Below are positions 7,263 through 18,255 of a stretch of DNA of 19,198 nucleotides, piece by piece. How positions within the stretch are numbered: position 1 is the stretch's first letter; each line of letters starts with the position of its first letter. The position numbers and the translations under genes were made by a program. This stretch comes from Chloroflexota bacterium. Lineage in GTDB: Bacteria > Chloroflexota > Ktedonobacteria > Ktedonobacterales > Ktedonobacteraceae. The stretch covers positions 1 to 19,198 of the forward strand of contig VBJK01000164.1 in assembly GCA_005879655.1 (NCBI GenBank). Reading direction: 5' to 3'. Below the pieces are notes generated by a model that saw only the letters and a program-made list of their open reading frames with translations, ran no database searches and had not been told where the DNA came from.

Positions 7263-7289
7263 TTGACATATTATGAGTTATGATATAAT
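7263..7289 (+). promoter_or_regulatory. Strong secA promoter
   Basis: A perfect TTGACA (7263-7268) and a perfect TATAAT (7284-7289) with extended TGA immediately before it, separated by 15 bases. The short spacer is compensated by the extended -10. Transcription would start near 7296, leaving a leader of about 80 bases with AGGAG at 7362-7366 before ATG 7378. Confidence 0.7.
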
Positions 7290-7377
7290 GAGCGTATAAC
7301 CATTTCACCGCCACCGGGAACACACCCGACATCATAGATAATAGCACCAATGCCAAATACTAGGAGACGATATCATC

Positions 7378-9613
<2,236 letters not shown>

Positions 9614-9642
<29 letters not shown>

Positions 9643-10747
9643 TCAGCTGCGTGGTCGCGCCGGACGCCAGGGCGATCCGGGTTGTTCACGCTTCTACCTC
9701 GCATTAGACGATGAACTGATGCGTCGTTTTGCCGCCGATCGTGTTGCGAGTATTATGAAGACTGTTGGCATGGAAGAGGATATACCCCTGGAGAGTAAGC
9801 TCGTGTCACGCTTTATCGAGAGTGCCCAGACCAGAGTTGAGGGCTACAACTTCGATATTCGTAAGAGTGTGGTCGAGTATGACGATGTGATTGCTAAACA
9901 ACGTTTAGTCATCTATAGTGACCGCCACACCATCCTCGAACAGGGCGATATGCATGAACGCATCTTGCGTATGATCCGCGACGAGGTAGCACGACTGATA
10001 GAAACATGTATTCCCGCCGCGATGGTCACGGAGGAGGAACAGATAGAGACGCTCTTCAAAAACCTCGAAGTCTGGGTACACGTGGCGGAAGATATACTAC
10101 CTGAGAATGTTCACGCCATGCGCCGCGATCAGCTCAAGAACGATCTCGTCGATCTGGTAGTCTCACACTACGAGAAACGTGGCGAGCAACTCAAGCAGCA
10201 AGCAGTGAGTCAGGGCATGGAGGAGGTTGATCCCCTACGCGAATTTGAGCGCTCGTACCTGCTACAGTTCCTGGATCGCCTCTGGATGGATCATATCGAT
10301 GCGCTGGATGTTATGCGCGCTGGTATTGGGCTACGCGCCGTCGGGCAACGCGATCCGCTGATTGAGTTTAAGAATGAAGCCTTCCGTATGTTCGAGAGCT
10401 TGAAACTGGCTATTCAGCACTATACCGTTGACGCTCTACTCAAGCTTTTGCGCAACGACGTGACGATCTCATTGCATCGTGAGGAGCCAGTCCGCAAGCC
10501 TCAGCAGCCGCCACACAATCTGCGCACCAACGCCGATGCTATCGGCCAGGCCAAAAGCGATACGAGTACCAGCACGAAAGAACGTACACGTACGACCCAG
10601 CCACGCAAAACCGCTTCAGGTTCACGCAATGGTGGCCGTACAGCCACTCCGACGCAGACACGTCCTGCTACTGCCACCAAGGTCGGACGCAATGATCCCT
10701 GTCCGTGTGGGAGCGGTAAGAAGTATAAAAAGTGCCACGGTGCGTAA
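9614..10747 (+). CDS. secA: SecA, C-terminal part in the shifted frame
   Basis: This completes the broken SecA. The frame opens with [21 protein letters not shown], the end of the second nucleotide-binding domain including the arginine-finger helicase motif. It continues with [16 protein letters not shown], the helical wing/scaffold ([41 protein letters not shown]), a low-complexity Thr/Arg linker, and the C-terminal zinc-binding SEC-C motif C-P-C-x8-CH ([20 protein letters not shown]). No ATG, GTG or TTG starts the homologous region; the first ATG is at 9719, inside it, so this is not an independent gene. If joined with the upstream part the protein would be about 1120-1150 residues, longer than most SecAs because of the N-terminal insertion. 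Confidence 0.9.
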
Positions 10748-10759
10748 AATAAAGCATTA

Positions 10760-10818
10760 ACAGGTAATAAATTGTGCTAGATGTATATGTAGTAAATCTG
10801 GCGCAATTTCTTACCTGT
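10760..10818 (+). terminator. Hairpin downstream of secA
   Basis: Arms ACAGGTAATAAATTGTGC (10760-10777) and GCGCAATTTCTTACCTGT (10801-10818) pair over 18 positions with one mismatch and one wobble, around a 23-base loop. No T-run follows, so termination is uncertain. The rest of the 310-base gap to aceA contains the inverted repeat at 10910-10940 and nothing else that I can identify. Confidence 0.4.
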
Positions 10819-10909
10819 AGCTAGCTGCTCTCACATAACTGGCCACTTATGCAATTCCTCATAATCAGCAAAGTCAAAACATAGATCTTGTGTAGCAATC
10901 CATGGTACT

Positions 10910-10940
10910 CTTCTTTATAGGCACAGCGGGGATAAAGAAG
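10910..10940. promoter_or_regulatory. Inverted repeat upstream of aceA
   Basis: CTTCTTTAT (10910-10918) and ATAAAGAAG (10932-10940) are perfect inverted copies spaced by 13 bases, about 120 bases before the aceA start. This could be an operator for a dimeric regulator of the glyoxylate shunt or an RNA hairpin. No matching copy is seen before aceB. Confidence 0.3.
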
Positions 10941-11057
10941 TCTCCACCGGAACGTTGTGGTATATTTCAGTACACCTCTGGTTTGCTCAATATCCCAACA
11001 AAAACCGGCTTTCTATGGGCCTCATTCAGCGTCTTGAAAGGAAAAAAGCAGGTTATT

Positions 11058-12374
11058 ATGACTAGTCAAGAGATTAATCGCATGGAAGAAAATTGGAACA
11101 ATGATCCTCGTTGGCAAGGTATTAAACGACTATATACAGCCGCTGATGTGTGGCGGTTGCGCGGATCACTTCAGATAGAGCATACTCTGGCACGTGTGGG
11201 TGCAGAACGTTTGTGGCACTTGCTACACGATGAACCTTATGTACCTGCACTTGGTGCATTAACTGGCAATCAGGCCGTCCAGCAAGTTAAGGCAGGACTG
11301 AAGGCCATCTACCTCAGTGGGTGGCAGGTGGCTGCCGATGCCAATTTGGCAGGGCATATGTATCCCGACCAGAGCTTGTATCCCGCCAATAGTGTTCCCC
11401 AGGTGGTACGCCGGATCAACCAAGCATTGCAACGTGCAGATCAGATCCAACATGCGGAAGGGAAAGGCGATGTTTACTGGTTCGCTCCCATCATTGCAGA
11501 CGCTGAAGCTGGCTTCGGTGGCCCTTTGAATGTTTTTGAGATCATGAAAGCGATGATCGAGGCAGGCGCAGCGGGCGTCCACTTCGAGGATCAGCTCTCA
11601 TCCGAAAAGAAGTGCGGCCATTTGGGCGGCAAGGTGCTTATTCCCACCCAGTCTGCCATCAAGCACTTAATCGCGGCACGCTTCGCAGCCGATGTGATGG
11701 ATGTGCCTACGGTACTCATTGCTCGTACTGATGCCGATGCTGCGCAGCTCATCACCTCCGACATTGATCCAGTGGATCGGCCCTTCATCAGCGGCGACCG
11801 TACTGCCGAAGGTTTCTTTAGAGTACGTAGCGGCGTTGAGGCAGCGATCGCACGCGGTCTCTCCTATGCTCCGTATGCCGATGTGATCTGGTGCGAAACC
11901 TCAGAGCCAGATATGGACGCGGCACAGCGTTTCGCTGATGCTATTCACGCACAATTCCCAGGTAAGTTGCTTGCTTACAACTGCTCACCTTCGTTTAACT
12001 GGCGCAAGAAGCTTGCTCCAGAGGCTATTGCCAGCTTCCAGCAGACCCTGGGCAAGATGGGTTATGCCTTCCAATTCATCACACTGGCAGGCTTCCATGC
12101 ACTCAATTACAGTATGTTTGATCTGGCTTACGGTTATCGTACCAGCGGCATGACAGCATACTCGGCACTCCAGCAGGCCGAATTTGATATGGAGCCACTC
12201 GGCTATACGGCAACCAAGCATCAGCGCGAAGTTGGCACTGGCTACTTTGATGAGGTAGCGCAGGTCATCGCCGGTGGCCAATCCTCAACCACGGCCCTTA
12301 CTGGTTCCACTGAAGAGCAACAATTCTATAACGATCTCGTGCTACAGCAAAACAGTAACGTTGGTGCGGACTAA
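11058..12374 (+). CDS. aceA: Isocitrate lyase
   Basis: Cleaves isocitrate to glyoxylate and succinate, the first step of the glyoxylate shunt, in the cytoplasm. The protein is 438 residues, the normal length for the bacterial prokaryote-type enzyme. It begins with the typical '[22 protein letters not shown]' region. The catalytic signature KKCGHLGGK is intact (Cys186), preceded by DAEAGFGG and HFEDQ, which bind the metal and substrate. NCSPSFNW and the TLAGFHALN region are also present. I chose ATG 11058 because it sits at the family start and has AGG five bases upstream. The reading frame is open back to an ATG at 10902, but those 52 residues do not look like protein of this family. Malate synthase follows 158 bases downstream, behind a strong terminator, so the two may be transcribed separately. 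Confidence 0.95.
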   Translation: MTSQEINRMEENWNNDPRWQGIKRLYTAADVWRLRGSLQIEHTLARVGAERLWHLLHDEPYVPALGALTGNQAVQQVKAGLKAIYLSGWQVAADANLAGHMYPDQSLYPANSVPQVVRRINQALQRADQIQHAEGKGDVYWFAPIIADAEAGFGGPLNVFEIMKAMIEAGAAGVHFEDQLSSEKKCGHLGGKVLIPTQSAIKHLIAARFAADVMDVPTVLIARTDADAAQLITSDIDPVDRPFISGDRTAEGFFRVRSGVEAAIARGLSYAPYADVIWCETSEPDMDAAQRFADAIHAQFPGKLLAYNCSPSFNWRKKLAPEAIASFQQTLGKMGYAFQFITLAGFHALNYSMFDLAYGYRTSGMTAYSALQQAEFDMEPLGYTATKHQREVGTGYFDEVAQVIAGGQSSTTALTGSTEEQQFYNDLVLQQNSNVGAD

Positions 12375-12405
12375 CACTACCCTATTGTTATGAAAGAGAT
12401 CAGGC

Positions 12406-12453
12406 GATAGGAAGAGTTGACGTACCGTCGGCTCTTCCTATCATCCTTTTTTT
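12406..12453 (+). terminator. Rho-independent terminator after aceA
   Basis: A 17-bp stem (12406-12422 with 12426-12442; outer part GATAGGAAGAG/CTCTTCCTATC, inner part closed by two G-T wobbles and GACG/CGTC) with a 3-base loop, followed within five bases by seven Ts (12447-12453). Textbook form. Confidence 0.9.
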
Positions 12454-12532
12454 CTCCCTAAGCTTGTTTGTCACACCCATAGCTATATGCGAAAATAAAA
12501 CAGAACAATGTTAATGTGAAAGGAATAATCTC

Positions 12533-14140
12533 ATGACCAGTGACGTGAAAATACACTACGCCGAAGGGATTGAGGTCAGGGCAGCGATTAGCCCTGAATC
12601 TGCACAGATACTGACGCCACAAGCGATGGAGTTTGTCGCCAAACTCGCGCGTGCATTTGAAGATCGTCGCCAGGAATTGTTGGCACGCCGCGCACAGCGT
12701 CAGGCTAGCCTCGATGCTGGCAACCTTCCCGATTTCTTACCCGAAACTGCACATATCCGCTCAGGTACATGGACTATCGCGCCGATACCAGCTGATCTGC
12801 AAGATCGTCGCGTTGAGATCACCGGGCCGGTCGATCGCAAAATGGTTATCAATGCGCTCAATTCGGGGTCCAAGGTGTTTATGGCCGATTTTGAAGATGC
12901 TCATTCTCCGACATGGGAAGGCACGATTCAGGGACAGATTAACCTGCGCGATGCGGTCAGGCGCACAATTACCTATACTAGCCCGGAAGGGAAAGAGTAT
13001 AAGCTAAATGAGAAAACAGCTGTGCTTCTAGTGCGTCCACGCGGTTGGCATCTCGATGAGAAGCATGTGCTGATCGATGGCAAACCCATTTCCGGTGGCA
13101 TCTTCGACTTCGCTCTCTACTTCTTCCATAACGTCAGAGCGCTACTAGAGCGTGATACCGGGCCTTATTTCTATCTGCCTAAGATGGAGAGCCATCTGGA
13201 AGCGCGCCTGTGGAACGATATCTTCGTCAAGGCGCAACGTGAGCTTGGTATTCCAGAAGGCACGATTAAGGCGACTGTGCTCATTGAGACGATTCTGGCA
13301 ACGTTCGAGATGGACGAGATTCTATACGAGTTGCGCGAACACTCCGCTGGTCTGAACTGTGGCCGCTGGGATTACATCTTCAGTGCCATCAAAAAGTTGC
13401 GCAATATTCCCGATTTCATCTTACCCGACCGTGCTCAAGTGACGATGACAACGCACTTTATGCGTTCATACTCGCTACTGACCATCAAAACTTGCCATCG
13501 GCGCAATGCCCCCGCCATGGGTGGTATGGCGGCGCAGATCCCCATCAAGAATGATAGCCAGGCGAATAAAGAGGCGCTGGCTCGCGTACGCGCTGATAAG
13601 CAGCGAGAGGTGAATGATGGACACGATGGCACATGGGTGGCCCATCCTGGACTGGTGCCCATCGCGCTGACTGAGTTCGATGCCGTCATGAAGGGAGCAA
13701 ACCAGATTGAGCGTAAACGCGAGGATGTGCAGGTGACAGCTGCCGACCTGCTCGCCATCCCCGAAGGCACCATCACTGAAAGTGGGCTACGCAATAATAT
13801 CAGTGTGAGCCTGCAATACCTGGCGTCATGGCTAGGTGGTACAGGATGTGTACCGATCAACAATCTTATGGAAGATGCCGCGACAGTAGAGATCTCACGA
13901 GCGCAGATCTGGCAGTGGATTCACCACCCCAAAGGTATTTTGGATGATGGTCGTCGCATCACCATTGCCTTATTCCGCCAACTGGTGCAGGAGGAACTGG
14001 ATAAGATCAAGGCCACCATCGGCCAAGAGCAGTACGGCAAGCGCAAATTTACTGAAGCGTCACACATCCTCGACGAGATTATTACCTCCGATCAGTTTGT
14101 GGAGTTCTTGACATTGCCAGCCTATAGGCACTTGAGTTAA
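12533..14140 (+). CDS. aceB: Malate synthase A
   Basis: Condenses glyoxylate with acetyl-CoA to malate, completing the glyoxylate shunt begun by the preceding aceA. The protein is 535 residues, the size of the A isoform (the G isoform is about 720). Family blocks are complete: [27 protein letters not shown] (Arg168), [25 protein letters not shown] (Glu252), [19 protein letters not shown], and [21 protein letters not shown] with the expected catalytic Asp448. AAAGGA lies eight bases before the ATG. A weak promoter match, TTGTCA at 12468-12473 and GAAAAT at 12491-12496 with 17-base spacing, could drive it independently of aceA, which the terminator between them also suggests. Confidence 0.95.
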   Translation: MTSDVKIHYAEGIEVRAAISPESAQILTPQAMEFVAKLARAFEDRRQELLARRAQRQASLDAGNLPDFLPETAHIRSGTWTIAPIPADLQDRRVEITGPVDRKMVINALNSGSKVFMADFEDAHSPTWEGTIQGQINLRDAVRRTITYTSPEGKEYKLNEKTAVLLVRPRGWHLDEKHVLIDGKPISGGIFDFALYFFHNVRALLERDTGPYFYLPKMESHLEARLWNDIFVKAQRELGIPEGTIKATVLIETILATFEMDEILYELREHSAGLNCGRWDYIFSAIKKLRNIPDFILPDRAQVTMTTHFMRSYSLLTIKTCHRRNAPAMGGMAAQIPIKNDSQANKEALARVRADKQREVNDGHDGTWVAHPGLVPIALTEFDAVMKGANQIERKREDVQVTAADLLAIPEGTITESGLRNNISVSLQYLASWLGGTGCVPINNLMEDAATVEISRAQIWQWIHHPKGILDDGRRITIALFRQLVQEELDKIKATIGQEQYGKRKFTEASHILDEIITSDQFVEFLTLPAYRHLS

Positions 14141-14174
14141 AATACTCAATGTAAAATGTTTAGCTATTGGGAAC

Positions 14175-14242
14175 AAGCGAGTAGGAGCGTGTTCTATTAT
14201 CCACAGACAGCTGTGCATAATAGAACACGCTCCTACTCGCTT
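14175..14242. repeat. Perfect 26-bp inverted repeat between aceB and the Nudix gene
   Basis: Arms 14175-14200 and 14217-14242 are exact reverse complements (left arm begins AAGCGAGTAGGAGCG). After one C-C mismatch an inner CACAG/CTGTG stem closes a four-base ACAG loop. No T-run follows. It may serve as terminator for aceB, but the perfect pairing suggests a mobile palindromic repeat or a structured RNA. Confidence 0.7.
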
Positions 14243-14283
14243 ACGCCGCCACAAAAAGGCGAGAAAGAAAGGAAGGAGATAGC

Positions 14284-14724
14284 TTGACACAAAGAGCGGA
14301 GGTTTCGGCGGGAGGGATCATACTACGCGAAATTGATGGCGAACTCAAGGTCGCGCTAGCCCAGAACAAACGGACAGAAAAACGCTGGGTACTCCCTAAA
14401 GGACATGTCGAAGCAGGCGAAACACTTGAACAAACTGCCTTGCGCGAGATTCTCGAAGAGTCTGGACTCGACAACGTACAATTGATTAAGTACCTTGGCT
14501 GCGTTCTTCGTACGACGGTGAAGGAGAATGGTAATGTCGTGAACAAAACTATCCACTACTACCTGGCCTATGCATTGAACAATCGGCAGGCGTTAGCACC
14601 CACAGATGAAAGGTTTATTGGTGTTGATTGGTTCTCACCAGAACAAGCGGTTGCAATGATACCTCATGAAGCAGAACAGGCTTTCTTCCGCGAGCATCTA
14701 GCCCACCTACTAACTGACGTGTAA
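14284..14724 (+). CDS. Nudix hydrolase
   Basis: A 146-residue Nudix protein, which hydrolyses nucleoside diphosphates linked to another group using Mg2+. The Nudix box G-x5-E-x7-REU-x-EE-x-GU is complete at 40-62 (GHVEAGETLEQ ... LREILEESGL). The preceding WVLPKG is typical of the MutT/Ap4A-hydrolase branch. The rest of the fold is present (HYYLAYAL strand, VDWFSPEQAV helix). Start is TTG 14284 with GGAGAT about five bases upstream (AAGGAAGGAGAT); the residue after it (TQRAEVSAGGII) is the normal beginning for the family, so the non-ATG start is well supported. Substrate cannot be assigned. It is bracketed by two long perfect hairpins, so it may be a single-gene unit. Confidence 0.9.
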   Translation: MTQRAEVSAGGIILREIDGELKVALAQNKRTEKRWVLPKGHVEAGETLEQTALREILEESGLDNVQLIKYLGCVLRTTVKENGNVVNKTIHYYLAYALNNRQALAPTDERFIGVDWFSPEQAVAMIPHEAEQAFFREHLAHLLTDV

Positions 14725-14739
14725 AGCAGCAGAGGAGCG

Positions 14740-14818
14740 TCGCACTAGTAATGCAAAGGGAGGGAGGGCAAATCGTGTACTACGATTTGCCCTCCCTCCC
14801 TTTGCATTACTAGTGCGA
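14740..14818. repeat. Perfect 37-bp inverted repeat after the Nudix gene
   Basis: Arms 14740-14776 and 14782-14818 are exact reverse complements around a five-base loop (GTACT). The stem contains a GGGAGGGAGGG run, with CCCTCCCTCCC opposite. The right arm overlaps the first nine bases of the 122-bp element copy 2, and the left arm starts with the inverted form of that element's end (CGCACTAG). Lacks a T-run but has AAAA after the stem. Confidence 0.8.
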
Positions 14819-14931
14819 AAACACAAGAGCCAATAGGGCTTGGGGGTGGCATTTGGCGAAGCCTCGCCTTTCGGGGTTTGGGGTGTCCCCAAATGCTCGC
14901 ATTCCCCAAAACGTTTGGGATTCTGCACTAG
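14810..14931. repeat. 122-bp inverted-repeat element, copy 2 (MITE-like)
   Basis: Same length and order as copy 1 at 3068-3189, starting CTAGTGCG and ending TGCACTAG. Most conserved blocks between the copies are GGGGGTGGCATTTGGCGAAGCC, here in two parts GGGGGTGGCATT and TGGCGAAGCC, then TTTGGGGTGTCCCCAAA and ATTCCCCAAAACGTTT. The 83-base stretch after it leads into the pseudokinase gene. Confidence 0.7.
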
Positions 14932-14935
14932 ATAA

Positions 14936-14963
14936 TGGTCATCCGTGAAAATATGGCTATAAT
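14936..14963 (+). promoter_or_regulatory. Candidate promoter for the pseudokinase gene
   Basis: TGGTCA (14936-14941) and a perfect TATAAT (14958-14963) with 16-base spacing, just outside the right end of the repeat element. An AGAGGGG ribosome site follows before ATG 15022. Confidence 0.4.
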
Positions 14964-15021
14964 ATGTATTATCGTACTAATATCTTTTTATGCTGTTTTA
15001 TGATCAAGAGGGGTAAATTGA

Positions 15022-17277
15022 ATGATAAGCACAGGAAGCTTTGTTGGCAAGTATCAACTACTACAGCAACTGAATAGTACACTACGCGGTGAAAGATTTT
15101 TAGCCAGATCTACCACGTCATTTGAGGATATTGTCGTAATAAGGCTATGGTATACCGATAGTCATAATACAACATTATCGCATGAAATGGAACGTATTCA
15201 TGCACAACTACAACATCCTTTGATTCTTCCAACTATTGACTTTGGTGCAGAGAATGGACTTTTTTATATAGTGACAAATTATAGTACGCCTGTTCCTGAG
15301 ACGTTGTGTGAGCGCCTGATGAAGCGTCAAAGACCAGAGCCGATGCCTCCCACTGAAGCGCTCAATATTCTGACGCAGGTCGGGCAGGCACTTCAGTTTG
15401 CCCATGAGCGAAAGATTCTTCATGGACAGCTTACTCCTGATAGTATCTTCTTGACGCCTGCTGGAACGGCTCTCTTGAGCGATCTTGGCGTTGCTGACTT
15501 GATGGATGTCACTATTCCCAGAGATCTACCACTCTCTGCGTTAGCAGAGCAGTATGCCTATACCTCCCCGGAGCAGCTACGAGGCGAGGTCAGCGAGGCG
15601 AGTGATCAATATGCATTGGGTAGCATAGCCTATGAACTCTTTACAGGTCTACGCTATCAACCGCAGACGCAGTTACGTGCTATCAATCCTGTTCTGTCAC
15701 CTATTATCGAAGAAGTCATTTTCAAAGCAATCGCACCTTTGGCTGCTAAGCGCTATGAGAATATTAATGCTTTCATTGATGCATTAACATATGCAGTGAC
15801 CTTACCAGTAGACCTGCCCACAGAGATGATGGCGGCTATTAACAATAATGGGGATACTTCTCCTTCTTTTGCTCTCATCCCATGCGACCAATCGCTGGTA
15901 TTTTCCACGCCGGATTGGCCTGCTACCTCCGATCAGCCCTGGCACCCCACTCAGCCTGGCATGACTCTTCCTCGTCTTTCAGGGCTATTACCGCGCGTGC
16001 TGAGAGCAAGTCAGGAGCAGAGTTACATAGGCGGCGATACTGTACCGATGCTTGCCGATAGTATTCGGCCAAAGAGAAAAGCAAGCCCCCAGGACGCGCA
16101 TAATACCATCCGAAAAAAGCGCACGTTGACAGCCCTGATCCTGCTTATTGTGCTCGTACCACTCTTTGCATTCTCTGTGCTCTCGTTCGTTCCTGCTTCA
16201 GCAGCAACGGTGAAGGTGACGCCTATAAGTAAACACTTGACGAAAATATACACTTTCAATGAGATGTCAGGCGACTCTAACACTACTCAGCATCAGGTAC
16301 CAGCTCGTGCTCTTACGTATATTACGCCAAAGCAAACCAAAACCGTACCAGTGACAGGTAGGAACCATCAGGATGCTGCCTCCGCACAAGGAGAACTGGT
16401 CTTCTCCAATGTGACACGCAATCAAACAATCAATGCTAACCAAACGTTTCCCACGAAAGGTGGTGTACAGATCACGATCGATAAAAGCTTTACGATCAAT
16501 GTTGGCGAGACCATCACTGTGCCAGCCCATGCCGTCAAACAAGGTGCTAGCGGTAATATTCCTGTTAATGCAATAAATGGTATTTACACGCTTGTTGATC
16601 CGGCCAACCCGACGCAGACAACGACTGTTTCCGTTGAAAATGTTAAACCCTTTGCCGGAGGACAGGATGCCATTGACGTTACATTTGTGCAGCAGAGTGA
16701 CATTGACAAGATTGTCGATCCGTTAGTGACACAGTTGACCTCTAATGCCCAGACAAAACTACTCAGCATGGTACAGCCAAATCAAATTCCTGTTGGTCAG
16801 GTCCACTGTACACCCAATACTCAAACTCAGCCGCATGTGAATGTTGCTGCGAAATCAGTCAAAGTTAGTGTTGAGGTTATCTGTCTACTGGATACATTCA
16901 TTGAGCAAGACATACGTGATGCAGCGGTAGCGGCGCTCAAACAAGATAGTAAGCAAGAGCTTGGCATTAACTATGTCTTGCAGGGGAATGTCGTCACCGA
17001 TAAGCCAGTCTTGGATAGCCCCCTGGCAGCAGCTAATGGTGCACGACGCTTCCATGTTAAGGTGGATAGCACCTGGGTCTATCAATTCACGCCTGCCATG
17101 CAGCAAAAAATCCTGCAAAATATTGCGGGCAAAAACCAGTTCAGTGCAATGGACTATTTACAACACAGCGCTGGGGTGAATCAGGTGACTATTAGTACTT
17201 CTGGTCTAGGGCGGGCATTGCCGCTCTCAATCAAGACGATTCAGTTTATGCCAGTGGGGTCAGTGTCGATCAAATGA
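15022..17277 (+). CDS. Pseudokinase-TM-baseplate-J-like fusion protein
   Basis: A 751-residue membrane protein. Residues 9-260 follow the serine/threonine kinase fold: VVIRLW (strand 3), HGQLTPDSI (catalytic loop), LSDLG (DFG position, Asp154), TSPEQLRG (APE region) and SDQYALG (Asp195). Key catalytic residues are changed: strand-3 Lys is Arg41, catalytic Asp is Gln136, and the loop Lys and Asn are Thr138 and Ser141. The glycine loop is also not recognisable. It is therefore probably a pseudokinase. A linker (about 265-365) leads to a membrane helix (368-390), then an outside part of about 360 residues. Residues about 425-555 there resemble the baseplate-J/gp47 beta domain seen in many Chloroflexota surface proteins ('GELVFSN ... 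TINANQTF ... ETITVPAHAVKQGASGNIPVNAI'). The role may be coupling an envelope structure to an inside partner; this is inference. Confidence 0.7.
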   Translation: MISTGSFVGKYQLLQQLNSTLRGERFLARSTTSFEDIVVIRLWYTDSHNTTLSHEMERIHAQLQHPLILPTIDFGAENGLFYIVTNYSTPVPETLCERLMKRQRPEPMPPTEALNILTQVGQALQFAHERKILHGQLTPDSIFLTPAGTALLSDLGVADLMDVTIPRDLPLSALAEQYAYTSPEQLRGEVSEASDQYALGSIAYELFTGLRYQPQTQLRAINPVLSPIIEEVIFKAIAPLAAKRYENINAFIDALTYAVTLPVDLPTEMMAAINNNGDTSPSFALIPCDQSLVFSTPDWPATSDQPWHPTQPGMTLPRLSGLLPRVLRASQEQSYIGGDTVPMLADSIRPKRKASPQDAHNTIRKKRTLTALILLIVLVPLFAFSVLSFVPASAATVKVTPISKHLTKIYTFNEMSGDSNTTQHQVPARALTYITPKQTKTVPVTGRNHQDAASAQGELVFSNVTRNQTINANQTFPTKGGVQITIDKSFTINVGETITVPAHAVKQGASGNIPVNAINGIYTLVDPANPTQTTTVSVENVKPFAGGQDAIDVTFVQQSDIDKIVDPLVTQLTSNAQTKLLSMVQPNQIPVGQVHCTPNTQTQPHVNVAAKSVKVSVEVICLLDTFIEQDIRDAAVAALKQDSKQELGINYVLQGNVVTDKPVLDSPLAAANGARRFHVKVDSTWVYQFTPAMQQKILQNIAGKNQFSAMDYLQHSAGVNQVTISTSGLGRALPLSIKTIQFMPVGSVSIK

Positions 17278-17311
17278 GCCTACCTCCCCACCGCTGAAAG
17301 ATGCCCCATCT

Positions 17312-17403
17312 GCCCGCTATCAGGTAGAGATTCTTAAGTGGAGGGGTCCAGGGGCCACAGTCCCCGGACCCCTCCACTTAAGAATCTCTACCTGATAGCG
17401 GGC
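17312..17403. terminator. Perfect 38-bp hairpin between convergent genes
   Basis: Arms 17312-17349 and 17366-17403 are exact reverse complements (left arm begins GCCCGCTATCAGG). Inside, after one bulged A, GGGG/CCCC closes a seven-base loop. It sits between the stop codons of the pseudokinase gene (+) and thrS (-), the right place for a two-way terminator. It has no T-run on either strand, and the exact pairing is beyond what termination needs. Confidence 0.6.
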
Positions 17404-17409
17404 GAGCTA

Positions 17410-18255
17410 TTACCATAGCTCTCGGCTCTTGGTCCTGACAATCTCTGAGGAGCGCGTGACGAATTGTGCCAGGGGCATCGATTTTAGATCGACGTTCGTG
17501 CGCAGACGCACCGAGACGGCGGCGGATGCTGCCTCTTTATCTCCAACGACGAGCATATAAGGGATCTTCTGGAGCTGTGCATCGCGGATCTTCGCATTCA
17601 TGCGCTCGGAACGTACGTCGATATCGGCGCGTAAACCGCTGGCCTTGAGTTGCGCCTGCACTTTGTTGGCGTACTCGATGTGACGATCAGCAATAGGTAT
17701 AACCATCGCTTGCACCGGCGCGAGCCACAGTGGGAAGGCCCCTGCAAAATGCTCGATCAACATAGCCATGAAGCGCTCCGTGGTACCCGTGACTGCACGG
17801 TGAATCATCACCGGGCGATGCGGTTGCCCATCCTCACCAATGTACTCCAGTTCAAAGTTCTCAGGTTGGATGAAGTCGAGCTGAATTGTGGCACATTGCC
17901 ACTCACGACCTAATGCGTCACGCACCATGAAATCGATTTTGGGACCGTAGAAGGCGGCTTCACCGATACCCTCTTCGTACTGAAGTCCCTTGGTTTCCGC
18001 TGCGTTACGCAATGCGGCCTCGGCCATATTCCAGACCTCATCACTGCCAGCGTATTCCTCTTTCTTCTGCGGATCTCGTAGCGAGAGCCGCACCCAGTAA
18101 TCCGTCAGGCCATACATCTCGAACACTTCTGTCGTCAGATTGATAGCGTTGTCGAACTCTTGCTGGATCTGATCAGGGCGCATGAAGACGTGTGCATCAT
18201 CCTGCGTCAGGCTACGCACACGCGCTAAGCCCGTCAGGACACCTGCTTTCTCATA
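17410..18255 (-). CDS. thrS: Threonyl-tRNA synthetase, C-terminal part in shifted frame
   Basis: This is the second half of the broken ThrRS. On the minus strand the homology resumes at YEKAGVLTGLARVRSLTQDDAH (from 18255), motif 2 of the class II catalytic domain with a zinc-ligand His. It continues through the middle of the core, GLQYEEGIGEAAFYGPKIDF and QLDFIQPENFELEY, to motif 3 with VMIHRAVTGTTERF (third zinc ligand). The anticodon-binding domain is complete (PLWLAPVQAMVIPIADRH, the VRSERMNAKIRDAQLQKIPY block, and a terminal helix ending REL-W). The first possible start in this frame is a GTG at 18219, inside motif 2, so it is not a separate gene. About 24 residues (the family's YRDLPLRLAE...GTxYR block) plus two bases are missing between this and the N-terminal part. 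Confidence 0.9.
   Translation of the reverse strand, partial: YEKAGVLTGLARVRSLTQDDAHVFMRPDQIQQEFDNAINLTTEVFEMYGLTDYWVRLSLRDPQKKEEYAGSDEVWNMAEAALRNAAETKGLQYEEGIGEAAFYGPKIDFMVRDALGREWQCATIQLDFIQPENFELEYIGEDGQPHRPVMIHRAVTGTTERFMAMLIEHFAGAFPLWLAPVQAMVIPIADRHIEYANKVQAQLKASGLRADIDVRSERMNAKIRDAQLQKIPYMLVVGDKEAASAAVSVRLRTNVDLKSMPLAQFVTRSSEIVRTKSRELW

Noticed and set aside
10902..11057. Longer isocitrate lyase from ATG 10902
   Set aside because: The family begins at about 11058, which has a ribosome site; the extra 52 residues overlap an inverted repeat and look non-coding.
15022..17277. Prophage tail remnant because of the baseplate-J-like part
   Set aside because: No other phage gene is near, and the domain is fused to a kinase fold and membrane helix, as in cellular surface proteins.
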